Shown here: positions 53,950 to 62,794 of the stretch, piece by piece | Position numbering within the stretch: position 1 is the stretch's first letter | Layout: each line of letters opens with the position of its first letter | Source of the DNA: Chitinophaga horti | Lineage (GTDB): Bacteria > Bacteroidota > Bacteroidia > Chitinophagales > Chitinophagaceae | Direction: 5' to 3' | DNA: 64,000 nucleotides | Assembly: GCF_022867795.2 (NCBI RefSeq) | Contig: NZ_CP107006.1 | Location: 2,356,001-2,420,000 of the forward strand | Position numbers and translations under genes: made by a program | Notes under the pieces: model-generated | What the model was told of the DNA's origin: nothing | Seen by the model: only the letters and a program-made list of their open reading frames with translations | Database searches by the model: none

Positions 53950-54021
53950 AAATGAAATAAGCGTGTCTGTATATATAACAGAACTAAATTCCCTTTTTGG
54001 ACAAATTTTTCGGATTTATTT

Positions 54022-54600
54022 TCAGCTGACCTGTAAAACGGCCAGCAGCAAGGTAAACGACCGGTAAGAAAGGTGTTTACGGAGGGATAAGAGCGCGCGC
54101 ATCTTTTGTTTGTGTACGGTATTGATGGGCATGGATAGTTTCGCCGCGATCTCGTTGACGGTCAGTTCTTCTTTATAGGCCAGTTCCATGATGCGGCGGT
54201 ACTTTTCCGGCAGCTGATCGATGGCCTGGTAAATTTCCCGCATTGCCTCTGCTTTAAAAATGGCGCTCAGTATCACTTCTTCGGATACCGGGACTACGTT
54301 CACCAGGGCTTCCTGTTGTTGCCGCTGGCGCTGCATCTTATCAAGCTGGTTTAAACTGGCATTGCGGGCACTTACGTACAAAAAGGACTTCAATGCGGGA
54401 AATGCAGGAAAGTCTGCCCGTTTGTCCCATACCGTCATCATCACCCCTTGTACTACCTCTTCCGCCGCAAACCGGTCTCCGATAAGTTTTTCGGCGAAGT
54501 AGCAAAGTGGTGCATAGAACTGGGCAAACAGGAGATTAAAGGCCGTCACATCACCAGCCTTCAGCCTGTTTAAAGGAAATATGTCATCCTTCATTTCCAT
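54022..54600 (-). CDS. ECF RNA polymerase sigma factor
   Basis: A 192-residue ECF sigma factor with region 2 (FNLLFAQFYAPLCYFAEKLIGDRFAAEEVVQGVMMTVWDKR, about 18-58) and region 4 (LPEKYRRIMELAYKEELTVNEIAAKLSMPINTVHKQKMRALLSLRK, about 130-175). It is the first gene of the sigma-FecR-SusC-SusD-protease-like-TlpA locus. It should be held by the FecR protein and turn on the SusCD genes when substrate is present at the surface. Confidence 0.95.
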   Translation of the reverse strand: MEMKDDIFPLNRLKAGDVTAFNLLFAQFYAPLCYFAEKLIGDRFAAEEVVQGVMMTVWDKRADFPAFPALKSFLYVSARNASLNQLDKMQRQRQQQEALVNVVPVSEEVILSAIFKAEAMREIYQAIDQLPEKYRRIMELAYKEELTVNEIAAKLSMPINTVHKQKMRALLSLRKHLSYRSFTLLLAVLQVS

Positions 54601-54653
54601 ATCTCGAACTTCGGTAACAAGATATAAAAAATTACGAGGATGACATAGCAGGG

Positions 54654-57066
54654 TTAAAACTTATACCCTAGGCTCACCGTAAAGTTCCTCGTCTTCTGTG
54701 GGTTCACGCTCCAGTAGCCGGTGTAGTAACGTTTGTTCGTAATATTGTTCAGGTTAAAATTCACGCGTACTTTGCTGCCATTGTAAAACAGGCCGCCGTT
54801 CAGCAGCGTATACTCCGGCAGGAAGAACTGACCCGTGGCACTATTGTCGATCACCAGGTATTCCCCCGCATAGTTACCGCCGAAGCCGGCGCCGAAATCC
54901 TTCAATTTGCCTTCATTAAACTTGTAGCTTAACCACAGGTTGGCCAGGTGTTTAGGACCCTGACCACCATACGCGCGGCCAGGTTCGGAGTAGAAGTCGG
55001 TTTTGTTGCCTTCCAGCACCTCTGATTCATTAAAGGCATAACCGGCAATAATATTGAAGCCGGGGGCCGGACTGGCATTGATATCAGCCTCAATACCGCG
55101 GCTGCGTACTTTACCGCCCTGCAGACTGTTATTAGGATTGCCTGTTTCCGGCACCACACGGTCACTCACGCGGATGTCGTACAAGGATACGGTGCCGAAC
55201 AGCTTATCACCCAGTACGTTTACTTTCACACCCCCTCCCATTGATTTGCGTGTTCAGGTTTAAACGTGCGAAATTCGCCGGTAGGGTCGCCATTGTCGTC
55301 GTATAAGGCGGAAGGCGCCACGTTAATAAAGGCATTCATATAGCTGGCAAAGATGGAGACCTTGCCCACTACTGGCTGATACACCAGGCCAAACTTGGGC
55401 GATAACGCCCATTGATTAAAGTCGTCGGATTCGGCGTTGAAGTAGTCCGCACGAAGGCTCACCATGGCCATCAGGCCGGGGGTGATATTTAATACGTCGG
55501 ATGCATATGCTGCGTAAGACGTGTTTTTGTTCGTGGCATTGTTTACACCGGAGCCAGCCAGCAGGTTGTCGATTGCTGCCATAGACAGGTCCACCGGTAC
55601 AAAAGGGTCACCGGAACCTGGATCGGTATCAAGCACTTCGCCGGAAGGTTTTACGAGGCGACCGACTTCCCAGCCGGAGCCATTGTCGATATTAACACGG
55701 TGGTAAGCGTCGAGCCCTACCAGCAAACGGTTACGCATCTTACCGATCTTAAAGTCCCCGTTGAAGTTCTGCTGGATATCAGTTGTATTAGTAGTAAAAT
55801 TCTCGTTATGGAACATCTGCGAGAAGTAATCGACCCCACCCAGGAAATCCCATATATAAGTGTAGATGCCATCCGATTTAATGCTCCCGCGTGACAACAC
55901 CGTTTGCGACGTCCACTCCGGGGACAGTTTATACACCATTTGCGCCTGGAGGTTAAAACGCGGGTTACGAATCGTGACATCGTTGCTCGTAAACGAAGCT
56001 TTGTAGTTCAGTCCTAGTTCATCAATGTTCTTGAACGTGAGTGGCGTGGCGCGGTCGGAATGGAAGAACACCGGTGCTACCGCCTTTCTTCCTGCAGGAT
56101 TTCCGTAAGTACCTGGAAGCTTAATTTGTCGTTCACCTCGTAATTGAGCGAAGGAGCGAAAAAGAGCGATTTCTTGAAACCCGCGTCCTGCCAGCTGTTT
56201 TCGCTGTGATAGGCCGCGTTTACCCGCAGGGCGATCTTTTCTTTTTTACTCAGCATCGTATTTACATCCGCCGTTACCCGGTTGAGGCCGAAGCTACCGG
56301 CATTGTAGCCGATTTCGCCACCGTATCCGAAGTAAGCTTTTTTAGTAATCGTGTTGATAATACCGCCATAGCTAAAAAAGCTACCGCCAAACAGCGTACC
56401 CGACGGGCCTTTCAGCACCTGTATCTCCTCCACATTGGCCGGATCGAGGTTGCCGGATACGAGACCGGGCAAACCATTGGTCAGGAAGGCCTGCGCATCA
56501 AATCCCCTTAAAGCGAAATATGTAGCACCATCACCCGCGCGGCCCGTAGACTCCCAGGTGCGCGTAATGCCCGGTACATTTCGCAAGGCATCATCGTAAT
56601 TCGTTACGCCCTGCTGCTTCATCAGTTCGGCGGGCACGGAATTATACACCTGCGGATTTTCGAGATTAGTGAGCGGGATCTTCGCCACGATGGCGTTTAC
56701 CTTATCATGATTGCGGCCCGTTACCGTCACCTCCTGCAATTGCGCGGCGCTGGCGGTAAGTATCAGATTGACCGTGGTCGTTTGTCCGCCCGTTACCGAC
56801 ACCGCCTGTTGCTGGCCGCCGACTTCTACAGAAGTTACTTTTAGCTGGTAGCTGCCCGGCTTTACGCCGCGGATAAGGTATTCTCCCTTTTCGTTGGTGT
56901 AGGCGCCCTTGCCCGTTTGCAGGAGTAACACCGTTACGTTCATGGCCGGCTGCCCGTCGCTGGTGGTCACTTGTCCGCGGATAGCACCGTTTTCGTTCCT
57001 GTTTTGGGCCAGCATCGCCACTGGTAAAAAGATCATCAAAATTGAAAGACGTACAATTTGTATCAT
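54654..57066 (-). pseudogene. TonB-dependent siderophore receptor, two frameshifts
   Basis: Three pieces in different frames together form one receptor of about 800 residues. 57066-56077: signal peptide (MIQIVRLSILMIFLPVAMLAQ), carboxypeptidase-regulatory-like domain, and siderophore plug with LRNVPGITRTWE. 56071-55226: barrel strands. 55241-54654: last strands ending VSLGYKF. One extra A in the AAA run (TTT on the + strand, 56085-56087) joins pieces 1 and 2 as QEEKAVAPVFFH. One extra G in the five-G run (CCCCC, 55231-55235) joins pieces 2 and 3 as ANQWEGGVKVN. It could be a decayed gene, a switched-off phase-variable gene, or two sequencing undercalls. It lies between the sigma gene and a divergent HEAT/cytochrome lipoprotein. 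Confidence 0.85.
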
Positions 57067-57275
57067 GTTACTGAGGTTAAAATATCCGGTAAAGATGCGG
57101 CTTAGCGGCAGAAAGGGCTTACGCGATCCGGAAAAATGGTTACGGGATCAGGAAATTATTTGACCCGGTGTTGCGCAAAGTATTTTTCGCCGCCCGTCAC
57201 GATTACTTCCATTTAAAAAAGTTTTATTATATCTTGATTGCCCTGTTAAGCTAGTTTGCAGCTAACCTCTTGAAC

Positions 57276-60200
57276 ATGAAAAAACTGATGGCATCAACCG
57301 CTACAATGAAAAAATTACTTCCCGCCTCCCTGCTCCTCGGCTTTATAGCCTGCCAGGAAGCAGCCGGCCCGACCGACAAACGAATCAGATCGTTCGACAC
57401 CACGTTTACCGCTAAACTGGCAGATTCTATCCAGAAGGCCGTAAAACCGGTACTGGCAGAAGGTCTGGAGCTGAAACTGTGGGGCATCGACTCCCTGGTG
57501 ATCTCTCCCATAGCTATTGATATAGATGATATGGGCCGCCTGTATTACACCACCACCAACAGGCAGAAACACTCTGAATTCGACATCCGCGGGCACCGTG
57601 ACTGGGAAATTCCTTCCATCAGCCTGCAGACCGTGGAAGACCGCCGCTCCTTTTTACGTAAAGAGCTCAGTCCCGAAAACAGCGACAGGAACCGCTGGCT
57701 GGAAGACCTGAACGGCGATAGTTCCCACGACTGGCGCGATCTCACCATCGAGAAAGAGAACGTATATCGGCTGGAAGATAAAAACAACGACGGCGTGGCC
57801 GATATGGCCCAGCTCGTGGTAGACGACTTTAACGACGAAGTAACCGACGTGGCAGGCGGCGTACTGGCAGATGGAGACGACTTGTACGTAGCCGTGGCCC
57901 CCGACCTGTGGCGCATGAAAGATAAAAACCAAGATGGCATTGCCGACGAAAAGACCTCTATTTCCAGCGGTTATGCCGTACACATTGGCTTTAGCGGCCA
58001 TGGTATGTCGGGCGTGGAAATGGGGCCTGACGGTAAGATCTACTGGCAGATCGGCGATATCGGCTTCAACGGCAAAGGCCCGAACGGCGAGAAGTACGAG
58101 CATCCGAACAGCGGTGTGGTGGTACGCTCTAACCCCGACGGCAGCGACTTTGAAGTATTTGCTTACGGTGTGCGCAATGTGCACGAGTTTAGCTTCGATG
58201 AATATGGCAACCTGATCAGCGAAGACAACGACGGCGACCACCCGGGCGAAAAAGAACGCCTGGTATACATCGTGAACGGCTCCGACGCCGGCTGGCGCTC
58301 CAACTGGCAATACGGCAAGTACCGCGACGAGCGTAACAACACCTATAAAGTATGGATGGACGAGAAAATGTACCTGCCCCGTTGGGACGGACAGGCAGCG
58401 TACATCACGCCATGTATTTCCAACTATGTAAGCGGTCCGGCAGGCCTGGTGTACAATCCAGGTACCGGGTTAGGTCCTGAATATAAAAACAACTTCTTTG
58501 TAGCCGAGTTCGTGGGAAATCCTTCCGGCTCCGGCGTACATGCTTTTAAGTTAAATCCGAAAGGCGCCAGCTTCGAACTGGGTGAAACCAAAAAGATCCT
58601 TGGCGGCGTGCTGCCTACCGGTATGGACTTCGGTCCGGACGGCGCCCTGTACATTGCTGACTGGATCGACGGCTGGGATACCCACAACTACGGCCGCATC
58701 TGGAAACTCGACAGCAAAGGCGCTGCAGCTACCGATATTCGCAAGCAAGTGAAATCGATGCTGGCAGAAGACTTTACCAAACGTAAAGAAGCCGAACTGG
58801 GCGATCTGCTGAAACACGACGACATGCGTATTCGTATGAAAGCTCAGTTTGAACTCGCGAAAAGAAAGAGCAGCAATACCTTCAAGGCCGCGCTGACCCA
58901 ACGCACCCACCAACTCGCACGCGTACACGCCATCTGGGGCATTGCACAGCTGGGACGTAAAGACGCAGCACAAGCCGCCGTACTGTTGCCGATACTGAAC
59001 GACAGCGATCCTGAGATCCGCGCCCAGGCCGCCAAATGGCTCGGTGATATACGTTACAAAGATGCAGGTAGTGCATTGCTTCCGTTACTGCAAGACACCT
59101 CAGCCCGCGTACGTTTCTTTGCAGCAGAAGCACTGGGCCGCATCCGGCACAAAGCCGCTGTACAGCCGATCATCGCAATGCTGGAAGCCAATAACGATGA
59201 GGATGCGTACTTACGGCATGCAGGCGCTGCTGCGTTGGCGAGCATCCATGACGTGGCACCCGTAGCCGCTTTATCCACTCACCCATCCCGCGCGTTGAGA
59301 ATTGCCGCTGTAGTAGCATTAAGGAGGATGAGCGATCCTGCGGTAGCGAACTTCCTGTCCGACACTTCCGAGTTCGTCGTAACAGAAGCCGCCAGGGCCA
59401 TCAACGATGATCTGTCGATCCCCGCTGCCCTGCCAGCACTCGCCAACATCCTGAATACTACACCGTTTAAAAACGAACCTCTCATCCGCCGCGCCATCAG
59501 TGCTAACCTGCGCGTGGGCAACGACAGTACCCTCCGTAACCTGGTAACCTACGCCCTGAAGAAAGATAACCCAGCCGCGATGCGCGCCGAAGCGGTGGAC
59601 GTACTCGGCATTTGGACCAATCCTTCCGTACTGGACCGTGTAGATGGCAGGCTGCGTGGCCATGTGAGACGTGACGCCGAGCCGCTGATCAACACCTCTG
59701 GTGCTGCACTCACCGGCCTTTTGACAGACAAAGAGACCTCCGTAAGATTCGCTGCTGCCAAAGCGATCGGTCACATCAACCTGAAAGAATCTGCCCCACA
59801 ACTACTGGCCGCGGTGAAAACAGATAAAGCTATCAACGTAAAAATTGAAGCCTTAAAATCTATCGTAACATTGAACGCTCCGCAGGCAGAACAAGCCATC
59901 AGCGCAGCATTATCCGATAAGGAAAAAGAAGTACGCGTAGCAGGCCTAGATCTGATGGAGAAAATGAGCATCTCCAAAGAAGTAATGGTAAAACTCCTGA
60001 ACGACGTAATCGCCAACAGGACCACCGAAGAGAAACAGGCCGCCGTTACTGCGCTCGGCAAACTGCCTGTCGCTAACACACTGTCAAGCTTCGAAGCATT
60101 ACTGGCTAAGATGGCCGCCGGCACCCTCAGTCCCGACATTTACCTCGAGTTAGGAGAAGCCATCGATAGCTCGAAATCCACTACCCTTGCTGCCCGTTAC

Positions 60201-60689
60201 AAAGAGATCAGCAGTAAACTGTCGCCCGACGACCTGATGGCCTCTTACGCCAGCAGCCTGAACGGCGGTGATGCTGGTAAAGGACGACGCATCTTCTTCC
60301 AGAACCAGAGTGCGCAGTGTATTCGTTGCCACTCTTACGATGATAAAGGCGGTAACGCTGGTCCTCGTTTGAACGGTATTGCTGGTCGTATTTCGCGTGA
60401 GCAGATATTACAGGCGTTGATCAATCCGAGTGCGCGACTGGCACCTGGGTTTGGTATGGTTAGCCTGGAACTGAAGGATGGCAAGAAAGTATTCGGCACC
60501 ATACAGGCGGAAGCGAAGAATAGCATTACGGTGAAGGAAGGCAACGATCCGGAGAAGACCTATGCTGCCGGGGATATTAAGACGAAGAAGTATGCGTTGT
60601 CGAGTATGCCGGATATGAAGACGATATTGTCGAAGAAGGAGATCAGGGATGTGGTGAGTTTCCTGGCGACGTTGAAGGAGGAGAATTAG
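57276..60689 (+). CDS. Lipoprotein with sugar-dehydrogenase-like beta-propeller, HEAT repeats and cytochrome c domain (PVC-type)
   Basis: A protein of about 1137 residues. A lipoprotein signal is visible (KKLLPASLLLGFIAC); the ATG at 57306 would give the shortest signal, the one at 57276 adds ten residues. Residues about 75-480 form a sorbosone/glucose-dehydrogenase-like beta-propeller with calcium-like loops (DKNNDGVADMAQLV, DKNQDGIADEKTS). Residues about 490-930 are HEAT repeats (HDDMRIRMKAQFELAKR, SDPEIRAQAAKWLGDI). A class I cytochrome c motif CIRCH is at about residue 1015, followed by a final redox-type domain. Such proteins are known from Planctomycetota and Bacteroidota. A role in periplasmic oxidation of sugars or alcohols with electron transfer through heme is probable. 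Confidence 0.9.
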   Translation: MKKLMASTATMKKLLPASLLLGFIACQEAAGPTDKRIRSFDTTFTAKLADSIQKAVKPVLAEGLELKLWGIDSLVISPIAIDIDDMGRLYYTTTNRQKHSEFDIRGHRDWEIPSISLQTVEDRRSFLRKELSPENSDRNRWLEDLNGDSSHDWRDLTIEKENVYRLEDKNNDGVADMAQLVVDDFNDEVTDVAGGVLADGDDLYVAVAPDLWRMKDKNQDGIADEKTSISSGYAVHIGFSGHGMSGVEMGPDGKIYWQIGDIGFNGKGPNGEKYEHPNSGVVVRSNPDGSDFEVFAYGVRNVHEFSFDEYGNLISEDNDGDHPGEKERLVYIVNGSDAGWRSNWQYGKYRDERNNTYKVWMDEKMYLPRWDGQAAYITPCISNYVSGPAGLVYNPGTGLGPEYKNNFFVAEFVGNPSGSGVHAFKLNPKGASFELGETKKILGGVLPTGMDFGPDGALYIADWIDGWDTHNYGRIWKLDSKGAAATDIRKQVKSMLAEDFTKRKEAELGDLLKHDDMRIRMKAQFELAKRKSSNTFKAALTQRTHQLARVHAIWGIAQLGRKDAAQAAVLLPILNDSDPEIRAQAAKWLGDIRYKDAGSALLPLLQDTSARVRFFAAEALGRIRHKAAVQPIIAMLEANNDEDAYLRHAGAAALASIHDVAPVAALSTHPSRALRIAAVVALRRMSDPAVANFLSDTSEFVVTEAARAINDDLSIPAALPALANILNTTPFKNEPLIRRAISANLRVGNDSTLRNLVTYALKKDNPAAMRAEAVDVLGIWTNPSVLDRVDGRLRGHVRRDAEPLINTSGAALTGLLTDKETSVRFAAAKAIGHINLKESAPQLLAAVKTDKAINVKIEALKSIVTLNAPQAEQAISAALSDKEKEVRVAGLDLMEKMSISKEVMVKLLNDVIANRTTEEKQAAVTALGKLPVANTLSSFEALLAKMAAGTLSPDIYLELGEAIDSSKSTTLAARYKEISSKLSPDDLMASYASSLNGGDAGKGRRIFFQNQSAQCIRCHSYDDKGGNAGPRLNGIAGRISREQILQALINPSARLAPGFGMVSLELKDGKKVFGTIQAEAKNSITVKEGNDPEKTYAAGDIKTKKYALSSMPDMKTILSKKEIRDVVSFLATLKEEN

Positions 60690-60859
60690 TGGTTTAGTTT
60701 TTTAGATCCTATATCCGATATTGCCTGGCTGAGGTTGGGGGTGTTGGGTATAGGAATTTTTGTTTTGCTGAGTTCCGGTAGTATCGCCGCTAGCTCGGAT
60801 CCAGGATATCGACCAGCCGGCCGTTCATCATTTGCACGGTGAATGGATCATGTGTTATT

Positions 60860-61222
60860 TTACAAAGATTCCCGAGGGTATCGAAAAGCTAAGAAATCAC
60901 CAACTTCGAGGTCACGTACATAATAGTAAGTCCCTCCGTCCAGGTCGACCTCGTATACATCTGTTGCATTTAATACAGCGATATCGTCTTCGTTGATTAA
61001 GGACACAACTTTGTCCCATGCTTCATTTGGGCATTACCTGATGGAGAGATCGCCTACCTCACAATTTGCTATATCCGGCATCACTTTCTGGTCCGTCGCG
61101 AAATAATATCCTATCAGCACCCCGTACGCTATTTCCACAAAAAAGCGCTTCATACATTCCAGTGGACAGGTTAAATATGCGTACGCCTGACAACTTATAG
61201 GCGCATGCATTTTTATCTTCAT
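60860..61222 (-). pseudogene. Decayed small gene with an in-frame stop
   Basis: A minus-strand frame of 120 codons starting at 61222 is open except for one TAA at 61034-61036. Upstream of the stop it encodes VEIAYGVLIGYYFATD and PDIANCEVGDLSIR. Downstream it continues with a very protein-like acidic segment (EAWDKVVSLINEDD, EVDLDGGTYYYVRD). A CAA-to-TAA change would explain it. A later start at 61153 is possible. The family is not recognised; small immunity-like proteins are common next to RHS genes. It begins seven bases after the tail-fibre-like gene stops. Confidence 0.4.
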
Positions 61223-61228
61223 AACGAT

Positions 61229-62101
61229 TTAGCACCTCCGTTTCGTAGTATACCTTTCGATAGCTGGTATAGATCGGAGTCTGTAAGATTGATCGAAAAC
61301 GAAATCAGCCCACGTTTCCATCGTCGTAACTTTTACTTTCTTCGTTCCAATACTACCGTTGACTGTTAGCTTATACAAACTTGTATTGGTAGCACCAATG
61401 CCTACGTTTCCGGTCTCATCAATTCGCATTCTTTCTGAGCCATTGTTCGTCGCGAACGATATGAAGCCACCCAAAATACTTCCTCCCCTATGAAATCGTA
61501 TGGCGCTATTCAATGATCCATAGAACCTGTGCTCCAATGCGAAGGATGTTGTGCCTAATACCGTTGTGCTATAATTTTGGACACCTAGAAATGTTCCCGC
61601 ACCCGAGGCATCACCTTCAGGCAATCTTCCTAAAACACTCGCTATGCTTTCTGAAACAGGTTTCGTCAAATCGAATAACGCCCTTGGTTCACCAGAACCT
61701 ACACCGACTGAGCCATTGCCCGCGATTTTCATGCGCACTTCTGGCAGTTGGTAATTCGCAGTGGCGAACACTAAATTACCATACGGGTTTCCGTTAATAT
61801 TTTCGCCTATTTGGGCCGCCATGTAGCCGATGCCTTTATAACCCGGGGCATTGGGAACCATCCAGCTAACGGACCCAACTGAACCGGCCGTGGTACTTCC
61901 AGTGCTCAGTATGAGATGACTCTGGCTATTAATTGCCGTTAATGGATTTACAATTTCCAGCACCCTGTTAGTTCCACCATGGAAGTAGGAGGACGGTGCT
62001 GATGTGCCTATACCTAGGTTTGTGTTTCCGAGGTTTGGGTCTTGTGCGTTGCAAACAATTGTCCATGACATTGCGAGGACAGGTAGTAATATGTATTTCA
62101 T
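61229..62101 (-). CDS. Exported tail-fibre-like repeat protein, C-terminally shortened
   Basis: A 290-residue protein with signal peptide (MKYILLPVLAMSWTIVCNA). It contains the 'GNTNLGIGTSAPSSYFHGGTNRVLEIVNP' and 'MRIDETGNVGIGATNTSLYKLTVNGSIGTKKVKVTT' units, typical of Bacteroidota phage-tail-fibre-like or surface repeat proteins. Usually a WADFVFxxxYRLRSLxEVExYIxxxxHLPxIPSAxEV ending follows; here it stops at YRLRSIPAIERYTTKRRC, so the end is probably shortened by a small indel. The GNVGIG repeat probably forms a trimeric beta-helix. Function is unknown; it may present surface structures. Confidence 0.65.
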   Translation of the reverse strand: MKYILLPVLAMSWTIVCNAQDPNLGNTNLGIGTSAPSSYFHGGTNRVLEIVNPLTAINSQSHLILSTGSTTAGSVGSVSWMVPNAPGYKGIGYMAAQIGENINGNPYGNLVFATANYQLPEVRMKIAGNGSVGVGSGEPRALFDLTKPVSESIASVLGRLPEGDASGAGTFLGVQNYSTTVLGTTSFALEHRFYGSLNSAIRFHRGGSILGGFISFATNNGSERMRIDETGNVGIGATNTSLYKLTVNGSIGTKKVKVTTMETWADFVFDQSYRLRSIPAIERYTTKRRC

Positions 62102-62418
62102 GGTACGAGATTGTAAAGCTAAAATACAAAGTAATACTCAAGGTCAACACTCAATACTTTTCAGCAGCAGTATATTCGAAGGCGATGTAATTGCAGCGCC
62201 TAATATTCAGTAAGCACCGCTGTATTCCATTGCTTCAAATAATTCAAATACTATGATGCCTTATAAACACCGCTAACCGTTCAATGCTAGGCACAAGTGT
62301 CACTTTTGTTCAGAATTGAATCGAGCCCGCCCTTTCCACATTTCTCTTCTACTAGACGTCGAAACTTACGCCTTCGAGTTTTCTAGGGATGTTGACAACC
62401 TTCAGAGCACTCTGTTTC
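62102..62418. other. Non-coding AT-rich spacer
   Basis: About 320 bases between the tail-fibre-like gene and the immunity-like gene. No frame, terminator or promoter stands out. The composition is more AT-rich than the left two thirds of the window. Confidence 0.35.
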
Positions 62419-62787
62419 CTAAAGGTATTTTGAATTTGGTTTAGTAAGCGGTTCCTTCAAGTGGATTAAGCAAAGCTTTGATATTTCACGAATCTTTTCC
62501 CAATTTTCCGAGGTGCACATTTCTAAAGCCTCTAGAGTATCAAAATCGGGATGGGCCAACGCCGAATTAATTAAGTTATTTAATCTTAGCAAATCCGGCA
62601 TAACATCACAATTTATCCTTTTTGCCTCCAAAATTTGAGGCAATAAAATAAATGCATTTTGAAAACTGTCCAGTATTTCAAATGGCACATCAACGAACTC
62701 AGGGAAAAAATCCTTTTGTTCATCGAAGTCCAACGAAAGCAGTTTCAGAGACTCTGTTAAAATCTTGTAATACCTTTCTATCTCCAT
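62419..62787 (-). CDS. Probable immunity protein for the RHS toxin
   Basis: A 122-residue, acidic, helical cytoplasmic protein (MEIERYYKILTESLKLLSLDFDEQKDFFPEFVD). It starts at 62787, seven bases after the stop of the RHS toxin-tip frame (62795), which is the normal place for a cognate immunity gene. In-frame ATGs upstream lie inside the toxin frame. No signal peptide. I do not recognise the family; the immunity role is inferred from position, size and acidity. Confidence 0.55.
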   Translation of the reverse strand: MEIERYYKILTESLKLLSLDFDEQKDFFPEFVDVPFEILDSFQNAFILLPQILEAKRINCDVMPDLLRLNNLINSALAHPDFDTLEALEMCTSENWEKIREISKLCLIHLKEPLTKPNSKYL

Positions 62788-62794
62788 ATCGTCT

